From contig BAAHQB010000133.1 in NCBI GenBank assembly GCA_054601695.1, positions 372,001 to 436,000 on the forward strand: DNA of 64,000 bases, written 5' to 3'. Shown one piece after another: positions 1 to 64,000 of the stretch; the stretch's first letter is position 1, and each line of letters opens with the position of its first letter. Below the pieces are notes generated by a model that did no database searches, had not been told where the DNA came from, and saw nothing but the letters and a program-made list of their open reading frames with translations. This stretch comes from Amorphochlora amoebiformis (taxonomy: Eukaryota > Cercozoa > Chlorarachniophyceae). A program made the translations under genes and the position numbers.

Positions 1-7208
<7,208 letters not shown>

Positions 7209-7867
7209 ATAGAGGTGGGAGAGAAATTAAGGAATATCAAAGGTTCACACAGAGAGACAGGAGAGAGAGAAAGAGAAAATAAAGAGGGATACATAAACCT
7301 TGGAATCATCAGAGTTGTTTGGAATAATCAAAGCTAAGTTTGCAAGAGCCATGACTTACGGCCTAAATTACGAAAATATACGAAAAGATGACCACATAAT
7401 GAGCTTCGATCGGTGAGATTAATCTAGCTATGACCCTTTCAACCCGTGTTCGTAGTTATCCCTGAGCTTTCGAGAGCGATCATGCAAACTAAACAGTTAA
7501 TGTAAATCAATAACCTTGGAAGGTGAAACCGTCGAAATTGAATAACTTTTGATCAAAATCACGCAGGGTTTTTCACAACTGCGTCGATCTGCACTCCTTG
7601 TCACAAGCTGGAAAACCCCCTGGTTTCTCACACGGAAATTTACGCTCGATTTGAGTTGGGTCGCCACAACCCGAAGTATTATCCTAAAATACCTATTAAC
7701 TCGGTTCGCTTATACTACGAACGATATCTCAGATATCAAATATCGTCAAGCTTTCCTATGTGAGATATTACGAGTAGATATATTTTATATCTCAGTGCAA
7801 TATCTTCCTTTTGGCCTGACGCTTTGACAACTGCAAAGAGAGGCGTCGCTTGGGTGCTCCGTGTCCG
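7209..7867. promoter_or_regulatory. Head-to-head intergenic region
   Basis: This 660-base gap separates the start codons of the minus-strand PH gene and the plus-strand acyltransferase. It has ordinary base composition and no TA or telomeric repeat. A GA/CT-rich stretch (7250-7285) lies just upstream of the PH gene. No TATA box or initiator could be assigned with confidence. A shared bidirectional promoter is inferred from the arrangement alone. Confidence 0.45.
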
Positions 7868-20104
<12,237 letters not shown>

Positions 20105-20169
20105 AAATTAAAAGAAATTCGGCTGATGTCGACACGATGGTAGTAAAGATGTTCGTATATCCCTAAATT

Positions 20170-20223
<54 letters not shown>

Positions 20224-20280
20224 ATAATATACATGTATACATATATATATATATATACGCATAAATATATATATATATAC

Positions 20281-20311
<31 letters not shown>

Positions 20312-20529
20312 CAAATGCATATATATATATATATATATTATGTGTCATGCATACATTTTTCATACACTGTTAGCAGTATGATAGAACGATAAGAGATTGA
20401 TATAAGTCCCTTATAAGTCCCCTTTCTGAGTATGAATAATGATAAGTCCTTTATAAGTCCCCTTTCTGAGTATGAGTGATGACAAAGTGCCAACTTTTCA
20501 TGCATGAGTAGTCCAACTACATAAATACT

Positions 20530-20800
20530 ACATGATACTTATGGGGGTACTGTGGGTTGACTATGTGACATGGCGTGAGGCTACACTTTGTCACGCCTCC
20601 TCGAAGCTCTTTACTACCGGATATTGCCGGGTGCCAGCCGGGTATTACCGGATTTGACGATCTCCAAGAATCTCCAGAATCTCCAGCAATCCCAAGCTAT
20701 TTATCGTGTATACGTACGACTATACTTCAGCACGCTATTGATATCTACTGTTCGAACTGTGTCCCCTCGCGTACTATTATTTATGTTTTTAACAGTTATT
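20530..20800 (+). repeat. Dispersed element copy 2
   Basis: Begins near GGGGGTACTGTGGG and contains GTGACATGGCGTGAGG, CTTTGTCACGCC, three TACCGG-type units and GATCTCCAAGAATCTCCAG. It matches the minus-strand reading of 3206-3480 in the same order, ending in ATTGATATCTAC versus ATTGATGATATG. Confidence 0.65.
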
Positions 20801-21782
20801 ATATATATATATATATGATATAATAGAATACATAATGTAAACATCTACATATTTTCATGTAGTTTCATGCAACCATAGAAAAAAAAGCATAGTAAGTAAT
20901 TACTAAGTATCATAATATGTGTCTCACCGTTTAAGTTGCTAAATATCTCTTTTTCAGGTTCGCGTCACGTTACATGCTAGGCGCTCGTACACGCGACTTT
21001 TTTTGAAAAGAGACGGCACTGCCACTGTTCGATATCGTAGTTGGACGCCGCAAAATTAACTAGATTAACCCCAAAATTGCAACTAGTGAAAGTACTGGAT
21101 CCATCATGCATGATTGGACTTTTCTAGTTTTGCAATTATTACTAAGTTAGCCAGATCATAAATACAACCAAACATAGCCTTAACTACTTAAACCTTCTAG
21201 ACCTTGCTATAATGGACTTTGCTATTTCATTGGCAGTCTCTACTAGCTCTAGTCTAGCTAGTCCCAAGATTAGATTAATATTAGATTAAGCAAGTTAACG
21301 AGAAGACTTCACCTCTGATTCACCAGTAACCTAGGTAACTACTAGAACTAGGGTAACAGAGTAAAGTACTATCTGCAAGACCATGAAAATATAACAAAAT
21401 AATTTATGAGTTACACTTAATAATCTAGAATGATTGAGTCCAGTCCGAATTGGATCATGATCGTGATTTAGAAACGATGGCCCACAGCATACAGGTGAGT
21501 TAATGCTATCAGGCTTGCACTCTCTCCTGACAAAAGGAGTTTGTGATTGCGAGCCTTCAAATGTGAGCCAGTCTCTTGCACACGATTAGTCTTCTTCCGG
21601 GACTTGGGTTCCGATTCTGGGGATGCTGGGTTCCAATGTTAGGTTCCGAAAAAATTCTGAAGAACGCAGGCTTCGGGACATTTAGAGTCGGTGTTTTTGA
21701 AGCTACAACTTGGCCTCCGAGTTGGAGATCTCTTTGCATGCCTGAGTGTATCGAATGTCTATGAATCTTTATACATATCTAT

Positions 21783-21822
<40 letters not shown>

Positions 21823-22082
21823 AAGATATATTTGTATACATATGCATACACGAATACTTGCAGATATTGCTTTAGTATGCAAACCCTGCATATGTATATA
21901 CATGCATGTATGTATGTATATATATGTATATAATATATATATATATATATATATAGCACATGTACATACATATATGTATGTGTACACATATATTTACATA
22001 TATGCATATATATAATACATATATATGCATATATATATATATATATATGCATAAATATACTTATACATGTATATACATGTAT

Positions 22083-22117
<35 letters not shown>

Positions 22118-22361
22118 CATATATTATGTATCACATATTCCTACACACAAGCTTATATACAACAGGAGAGATATAAATACATACAATACATACTACTATT
22201 TTATACGCGGTTCCTCTCTATATCAATAGGCCTAATGTATGTTATATATGCCTAGTGTAGTTATATATGCCTCATGCATTACAACAGATCTGGTTGATAC
22301 TAGAGCTACACCGTCAACTCACTGTGTGCCAATGGACATATATATATATATATGTATTTTA

Positions 22362-22395
<34 letters not shown>

Positions 22396-22689
22396 GTGTG
22401 TGTGTAGTTTATGCATTCCATACATACATACGTATAAATATTAACATGTGTATATTGTGACATGTACATATTTATCTTTGTAAATATATATTCATATAAG
22501 TATAAGTGAATATATGTACATACATATATGTATGTATGTATATATATATATATGTATATATATACATATATATTATGTGTATTTATATGTATATACATAT
22601 ATATGTATATGTATATATATACATACACATACACATATACATTCATGTTGTCACAGTCTTAACGGAAACGTGTTTCTTGTTTGTAATAT

Positions 22690-22765
22690 GTCGACCATGC
22701 GTGACACTTATGCGTGACACTTATACGTGACACTTATCCGTGACATTTATGCGTGACCTTATGCG
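22690..22765. repeat. GTGACAC tandem cluster
   Basis: About five units of (A)TGCGTGACACTT-type sequence lie in a row with small changes. The same core makes up the larger array at 38590-39125. Confidence 0.7.
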
Positions 22766-22790
22766 CGCCATATATGTCATCATTTTCCAC
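22735..22790 (-). promoter_or_regulatory. Weak SECIS candidate
   Basis: On the minus strand, ATGA is followed by TGACAT, a GCG...CGC inner pairing around a loop containing AA, then ATGTCA and CGGAT. This loosely follows the ATGA / AA / GA layout of eukaryotic SECIS elements, downstream of the last recognised exon. The helix is short and interrupted, and the GTGACAC repeats make chance pairing likely. Confidence 0.2.
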
Positions 22791-22797
22791 TTACAAA

Positions 22798-22891
22798 CAT
22801 ATGCGTCATTATGTAATAATGTATAATATGCACCCTAATACCTTTACATATGCGTCATTATGTGATAATGTATAGTATGCACCCTAATACC
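22798..22891 (-). repeat. Duplicated start of the last selenoprotein U intron
   Basis: A unit of about 49 bases reading AAAGGTATTAGGGTGCATAC then AT-rich sequence on the minus strand occurs twice in a row directly after the donor of the 22956-22891 exon. The two copies differ at a few bases. It is another splice-edge duplication. Confidence 0.75.
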
Positions 22892-23262
22892 TTTAAGACT
22901 TCCTCAACTGGAGCGTGGTCACCCCAAACCTCTTCTCTGAAATCCTTAATCACACCCTAATATATATACATATATGTATATGTTCCGTTATATATCCGAT
23001 ATACATGTATATACATACATATATTGAGATGTATATATATATATATATACATATATATAAATCATTGTATTTATATATATGTACACATAGCACATCTTTA
23101 TATAAATATGGTTACTTACATACATACATATTTTTATACATATTTATATATGTATATCTATCTCTCTCTCTATATATATATATATACTATAACTACATAT
23201 TATATTTATATATCTAGCAACCCCTAGGCACTCACTCATATGATAAGACTTTCTACACTCTA

Positions 23263-23298
<36 letters not shown>

Positions 23299-23730
23299 CG
23301 ATGTAATTCTCTTAACAATGTACATATATATATATATATATATATATGTACATATCTATATATATATCTTTCATATATTCATACACGCATATAAGATGCG
23401 TTTTTATTATAGATAGAGAAATGTACATGTCTATATACATATACATATACATCACATAATACAAGTCCATATATAATATACATATACTAACACACACATG
23501 CATATATCCATTATACATCTATATATCTACAATATATATATATATATATCTACAATATATATCTATATATATTATATGTGGATATCTGAATATTGAATAG
23601 TTGACCTGATCTCCCTTTCCCATGACCAAAACTCCTCCTAGAATGTATCCCTCTCCTTTCAAATTTCCCTTGAAACCGGCATTCTTGTTCCTGGATATAT
23701 ATATATATATATATATATATTGTATATGTA

Positions 23731-23762
<32 letters not shown>

Positions 23763-23797
23763 CAATATGTTCCATTTATTTATAGATATAATTTCTA

Positions 23798-23836
<39 letters not shown>

Positions 23837-23936
23837 TTTTTCATATTATATTTTTGAAATGTATCTCTCCCCCTGAAATTCCTCGAAATTGAACTCTTTT
23901 TCTTCCTGGAAATAATGTGTATTAGTATGCAATATT

Positions 23937-23984
<48 letters not shown>

Positions 23985-24090
23985 CCTATGTATATGTGTA
24001 TATATATGAAAACATATTGTACTCATATATATATGTATATGTAATATATGTATATGTATGTATATATATATATATATTTATACATACACG

Positions 24091-24126
<36 letters not shown>

Positions 24127-24357
24127 ATTATATTTATATGCATATGTATGTACATCTAACCTTCGAAGATTCGCCCATACCGCGGGGCTTGTGAGGCCGC
24201 TAAAAAGGCCCATTTGGCGGTTGCCCTGACATATATATATATATATATATACATATATAATATATGTTATATATATTATATATATATATATATATATGTT
24301 ATATATATTTGTGATATATCTCTATCTATACATTTGTGCATGCATACATGCATACAT

Positions 24358-24411
<54 letters not shown>

Positions 24412-24757
24412 GTATCTCCCATGATCTATATCTTCTACCTACGTCTCTCTCGCCTTCCCTCTATTCATATGTTCTCACATTCGATATTCCCACATCTCCC
24501 TCTCCCTCTCTCTTTCCATACCTCTATCTCTCTCTCTCTCTCTGTGTGTCTCTCGCTCCATCTCTCTTTCTCTCTCTCTCTTCCCCTCTCTCTCTCCCTC
24601 TCTCCCTCACCCTCTCTCTCTGTGTCTATCTCTCTTAGCTCCTCTCTTTCCCTCCCTCTTCCTCCTCTCTATACCACCTCTATTCTTCTCGGAGAGGGGG
24701 AGAGAGAGGGAGAGAGAGAGAGGGAGAGAGAGAGAGGGAGAGAGAGGGAGAGAGAGA

Positions 24758-24797
<40 letters not shown>

Positions 24798-25335
24798 GAG
24801 GGAGGGAGAGAGAGAGAGATAGATAGAGATAGAGAGAGAGAGAGATAGAGAGAGAGAGAGTGTGAGAGAGGGAGAGAGGGAGAGAGAGAGAGAGGAGAGA
24901 GAGAGGGAGAGGGAGAGAGAGAGGGAGAGAGAGGGAGAGAGAGGGAGAGAGATAGGGAGAGAGAGAGGGAGAGAGAGAGATAGAGAGGGAGAAATAGAGA
25001 GGGAGATAGAGAGATAGAGAGGGAGAGATAGAGAGGGAGAGAGAGAGAGGGAGAGAGAGGGAGAGAGAGAGGGAGAGAGAGAGATAGAGATAGGGAGAGA
25101 GGGAGGGAGAGAGGGAGGGAGTGATAGAGGGAGAGAGAGAGGGAGAGAGTGAGAGGGAGAGAGGAGGGAGAGAGAGAAAGGGAGAGAGAGGGAGAGAGTG
25201 GGAGAGAGAGGGGGGGAGAGAGAGAGTTTACCTGAGCCTTGTAGAAGCTGAGATTTTCATCGACGTATACGGGATCCTTCCAGTATCTCTGGAAACTCTT
25301 CAACTCACCTTAATATGCGTATATACATCAGATAT

Positions 25336-25366
<31 letters not shown>

Positions 25367-25530
25367 CCCTACGCATGCATGTTTATTTCTATGCTACCTA
25401 TACTCTATATATATATATATATCCCTACGCATGTATGTTCATTTCTATGCTATAATATATATATATACATATATATATATATATTTATATATATATATGT
25501 ATATATAAGTATAAAAATATTATATGCAGT

Positions 25531-25573
<43 letters not shown>

Positions 25574-25953
25574 TCTGAAATCTTTCTCCCAACTATACAT
25601 TTACGTTTATAACTATTCCTCACCACTGTTTACATATATATATATATTATATATATTATATGTATCTGAAATCTTTCTCCCAACTATACATTTACGTTTA
25701 TAATTATTCCTCACCACTGTTTACTACGTGTGTGTTTTATCTTACCAGGAAGGTTTTCCTTAACAATAGCGGCAAACGCTATATTACCCAGACCGAGTTT
25801 TTCGAGCTATATGTATATATATTATATATATATATATATATTTATATGAATAGATATATTCATATATATTGTAGTTATATATATTTATGTATATATGTAT
25901 AGACATATGTACGTAGTGATCCTTTAGGGTTATAGATATGTTTTCTGGTCTTG

Positions 25954-26010
<57 letters not shown>

Positions 26011-26076
26011 ATATATGTTTTTCATATGCTTCGCTGCTTAGGTTCCATATTTGTACTTTGGAATTGATACATACAT

Positions 26077-26129
<53 letters not shown>

Positions 26130-26327
26130 AAGGTACACAAACACACACACACACAAACACACATACACACACACACACACATATACATATATATATATAT
26201 ATATATTTAGAACTAATATTGGTGGTAAGGAAAGCCACGAATATATATATATATGTATGTATGTATACATGCCTATGTTATATCTATATACACACACACA
26301 CTATATATAAATATATCTATATGTATA

Positions 26328-26366
<39 letters not shown>

Positions 26367-26455
26367 ACATATATATATACATACACATATACATACATGC
26401 CTATGTTACTTCTATACATACACACACATATGTATATATATATATATATGTAAAT

Positions 26456-26503
<48 letters not shown>

Positions 26504-26530
26504 ATACACACACACACACTCACACACACT

Positions 26531-26578
<48 letters not shown>

Positions 26579-26612
26579 CACATATATATCTATATTGATA
26601 TATTTAAGTATT

Positions 26613-26649
<37 letters not shown>

Positions 26650-26825
26650 ATATATATAGATAATTATATATATATATATATATATATATTTATTAGAATT
26701 AGGATGTACTCTGGGTTTTAGCGAGGAGAGGTTTTCCGCCTGAGTTATTATATATATATATATATATATATATGTTTTAATTGTTGTTGCAGCCTTTTCT
26801 TTAGTAGAAATGTGAATACTTTTGA

Positions 26826-26917
<92 letters not shown>

Positions 26918-27101
26918 ATGGATGTGTAGCCTAGTCTTGATGAGAGTTGTGGTATGAATCAAGGCAAAGCAGGAGTTTACTCACTTCCAAGGACTGAATT
27001 ACTTTCGCTTTTGGAGTTTCAAATGGTATGCACATATATTTATATTTAGATATTTATTTTCATATAATGTACACAGGCACATAAATATATACATGTATGT
27101 T

Positions 27102-27149
<48 letters not shown>

Positions 27150-27159
27150 GTAAATACAT

Positions 27160-27249
<90 letters not shown>

Positions 27250-27472
27250 GTATGTATATAATGTCGGTTTTACCTCCTCGCGACACAGCTGTCAGCCCAT
27301 CCGACGGACTACCATCACAATCGCCTATGCATTGTATACACAGCATATATGTATTAAATTTATGTATATACACATATATATCGCCTCATGCAAATTGTAA
27401 ACAGTTCAGAATTGGGGTTTTGTATTAGGGTATGGTTACGGTTTCGTGAAGATACATATAATACGCACATGT

Positions 27473-27532
<60 letters not shown>

Positions 27533-28407
27533 TTATAATATGCATTCATACATACATACATTATTCTCAAAACATGAATGGATACATTTACCCCATTCTC
27601 CTTCCAAAGGTTTGACGCCGCCATAGATTTTCTGCAGATATCAAAATTAATCAAAATTTTTGAAAAAATCGAACATCTAAAACGTCTTACTTTGACTAGA
27701 ATAATATACATGTAATGTTCCCGAGGCATAGCGGATTGGGCTTAGATTTTAGTGAGAGCATCTACACAAACATCATGATTTTTCCGACTGCGAGAGTATA
27801 CACATTGTTTATGCATTTGTAGTCCACGAGTATGAAAGGGTAGATCATAGAGAGGAGACGTGTGGCCATGAAAATACATTAGTACTGTTAAGGAATCTTC
27901 GGAATGCACATACTCATGCACGAAAAATGGATCATTGGTACCCAGATGCTGGGTGGATCTCCTTGAGCTTAATGTCCGCAATTTGCTTCAGAGTCACCGG
28001 AATTTTTTTGCCGCTAAAACCGAACGGAACACATCATGAACAAATGCATTGACCGAAGATACGCAGGAGGTGAAATTGGATTTGAAGAGGGAAGGCTGCT
28101 ATTGTGAAAAAAGAGGCAGAGGAGGAGCGAAACGAAGGGATACACATGTAGTGGAAAGGAAAGGGAGAGGCATAAGAATACGGAATGTGAGTGAAGAAAA
28201 ATAAACAAGAAAACAATGACTAGATGTTGGATCGGAGCTTGTGGCAATCAGCGATGTTTTTGTGCTATATGTGGTCCGATCTTACCCTCTCGTTGCCATA
28301 TAACCTATCGCTGCGGCTCCAACTAGAACGCTCAACCCAATTTTGGCGTACCTAACAATCCAAAAATGTAAAAGAACGCGCAAATTGCACACTTGTTCCT
28401 ACTCCAT
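22858..28407 (-). CDS. SELENOU: Selenoprotein U / peroxiredoxin-like 2 protein
   Basis: The family has a thioredoxin fold and a redox centre of C/U-x-x-C. Exons read leftwards are 28407-28403, 28351-28286, 28013-27942, 27631-27592, 27324-27274, 26739-26710, 25806-25746, 25308-25232, 24225-24161, 23690-23606 and 22956 to 22891 or 22858. All phases agree. The product is about 206-217 residues against about 229 for animal PRXL2A. It opens [20 protein letters not shown], a membrane anchor as in the family. Conserved blocks seen are [12 protein letters not shown](TGA)[57 protein letters not shown] and [11 protein letters not shown]. The in-frame TGA sits at the family's first redox residue. The last codons are open: either a read-through of GCILYIIT then TAA at 22858, or a further exon. 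Confidence 0.88.
24440..25231. repeat. Opposed (CT)n and (GA)n tracts in a selenoprotein U intron
   Basis: A CT-rich tract (24440-24680) meets a GA-rich tract (24690-25231) at a short CTTCTCGGAGAGGG junction. The two arms are imperfectly complementary over about 200 bases, so the intron transcript could fold into a long hairpin. The GA arm ends at the donor of the exon at 25308-25232. Confidence 0.75.
25562..25725 (-). repeat. Duplicated intron segment beside a selenoprotein U exon
   Basis: About 72 bases (ATCTGAAATCTTTCTCCCAA through CACCACTGTTTAC on the plus strand) occur twice, near 25562 and 25650, separated by TA repeat. The second lies just past the donor of the 25806-25746 exon, on its 3' side. 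Confidence 0.8.
27274..27324 (-). CDS. SELENOU: Selenoprotein U exon with in-frame TGA (UxxC)
   Basis: Seventeen codons, phase 0 at both ends, acceptor TGCATAG and donor GTAAAA. They encode [10 protein letters not shown], then TGA at 27294-27292, then QLCREE. Known family members have RRPGCxLCREEA or RRPGUxLCREEA here, so the TGA replaces the first redox residue exactly, and the resolving Cys three residues later is kept. A nonsense mutation would truncate a protein whose downstream exons remain under clear coding constraint. Selenocysteine is therefore the better reading. Confidence 0.82.
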
Positions 28408-28748
28408 TGCTCAAAGCCAATGTCTCAATAGCCTACTTTCGTCTCGTTACTACCCGTTACTGACGGACAGACAATACCCGGATCTCCGAGGATCTCGGAT
28501 GTCGTGAGTGAGATGGAGCCGAAGAGAGAGAGGCGGGGGCTGGGAGCGGAGGTGTGGAGATTGAGGGACAATGCGAATAGCCGAGCCCGTTTCTTTGAGG
28601 AAGCAAGTCGGTTCTTATTTCGGAGTAGATCGAGTCATTGGTGAGGAATTCTTTCACATTTTCCTGATATTTTCACGAAAGGAGAGATGGAAATGCGCGC
28701 AAATGTTCCGATACAGGCGTAGGTCCTCGTGATTTTCGTGTATATTGT
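28408..28748. promoter_or_regulatory. Head-to-head intergenic region
   Basis: About 340 bases without TA repeat between the start codons of the selenoprotein gene (28407, minus) and the large zinc-finger gene (28749, plus). It includes a fragment of the dispersed element (28440-28510) and a GA/CT-rich patch. A shared promoter is inferred from position only. Confidence 0.4.
28440..28510 (+). repeat. Dispersed element fragment (copy 3)
   Basis: GTTACTACCCGTTACTGACG, CAATACCCGG and GATCTCCGAGGATCTCGG follow the order of the TACCGG and GATCTCC blocks of the other copies. It is short and diverged, so the match is less certain than for the other three. Confidence 0.45.
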
Positions 28749-63591
<34,843 letters not shown>

Positions 63592-64000
63592 GTGAGAGAG
63601 AGAGAACGAGGGGAAGAGAAAGGAGAGAAGAGCGAGAAAAGAGAGACAAAAAGAGAGAAAAGAGAGACAAAAAGAGAGAAAAGAGAGAGAGAGCGATAAA
63701 AGAGGAGGAGTAAGAGAGAGAGTCAGGGCATAAGGGTACTTTCTTATAAAATTGACAGAAAAAGTCGTAAAGATGATGAAACTTTAAAAAAATATTAAAA
63801 ATGTTCAGACAGCTAAGAGTAGGAAAAGACACAGAACGGGAGAGCGTGAGAGGAAAGAGAGAGAGAGAGAGAGAGGGCGGAGAGAGTGAAGAGTGTGAAA
63901 AAGAGAGTGAAAAAGATATTTAGAAGAGAGAGAGGAAAATCTGCGCAAGTGAGGATAAAAAAAAGAGAATTCATATCCATTTTCAAAAACAATTCGAAAA

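Larger units (their letters stand above)
20105..22857. other. Convergent intergenic region
   Basis: This lies between the 3' ends of the acyltransferase and the selenoprotein gene. It holds TA tracts, a direct repeat of TAAGTCCCTTATAAGTCCCC type (20403-20485), dispersed element copy 2, a 900-base stretch of ordinary composition without convincing exons (20830-21780), a GGGTTCCGA-type segment (21590-21660), more TA repeat and a GTGACAC cluster (22690-22760). I found no gene in it. Confidence 0.6.

Noticed and set aside
26985-27025. Extra minus-strand exon reading AKVIQSLE with a GTGAGT donor
   Set aside because: The flanking selenoprotein U exons join directly in phase and match the family without it.
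27742-27981. 79-codon minus-strand frame starting [14 protein letters not shown]
   Set aside because: It overlaps a selenoprotein U exon in another frame, and the rest is intron. The family match decides for the exon.

Overview
The window is nuclear DNA of an intron-rich, single-celled-type eukaryote. About half of it is (TA)n, (GA/CT)n and telomere-type (TTAGGG)n repeat. Real coding sequence sits in 30-200 base islands that can be joined by GT-AG splicing with matching reading phase. The long Tyr/Ile, Ser/Leu and Asn/Pro reading frames are translated repeats, not genes. The TTAGGG repeat type, a selenoprotein U gene and a plastid-type lysophosphatidate acyltransferase with a long N-terminal extension suggest a protist, perhaps an alga with a secondary plastid such as a stramenopile or haptophyte. 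That placement is inference.

I rebuilt four genes by hand. (1) 1-7208, minus strand: a protein with a disordered N-terminus and two PH-like domains, running off the left edge. (2) 7868-20104, plus strand: a complete 14-exon, 361-residue PlsC-type 1-acyl-sn-glycerol-3-phosphate acyltransferase (NHASYLD and FPEGTRS motifs). Genes 1 and 2 are head to head across 660 bases. (3) 22858-28407, minus strand: a peroxiredoxin-like 2 / selenoprotein U gene. An in-frame TGA falls exactly where the redox Cys or selenocysteine of the family lies, giving a UxxC motif. (4) 28749 to beyond 63591, plus strand: one very long gene of more than 50 small exons (about 1190 residues in the window). It has a PH-like start, a long helical region, three RanBP2/NZF-type zinc fingers and a Lys-Pro-Glu-rich repeat. 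Genes 3 and 4 are head to head across about 340 bases; genes 2 and 3 converge.

Three genome-scale features stand out. Many introns are built from (TA)n, and the repeat supplies both splice sites (GTATAT...TATATAG). Many other introns are built from interstitial telomeric repeat that starts within a few bases of the donor or ends as the acceptor (GTTAGG, GTAACCCTAA, CCCTAG). Around at least fifteen exons, only the exon edge with its splice site has been copied one to five times into the neighbouring intron, each copy set between TA tracts. No rRNA, tRNA, CRISPR array or transposase gene was recognised.
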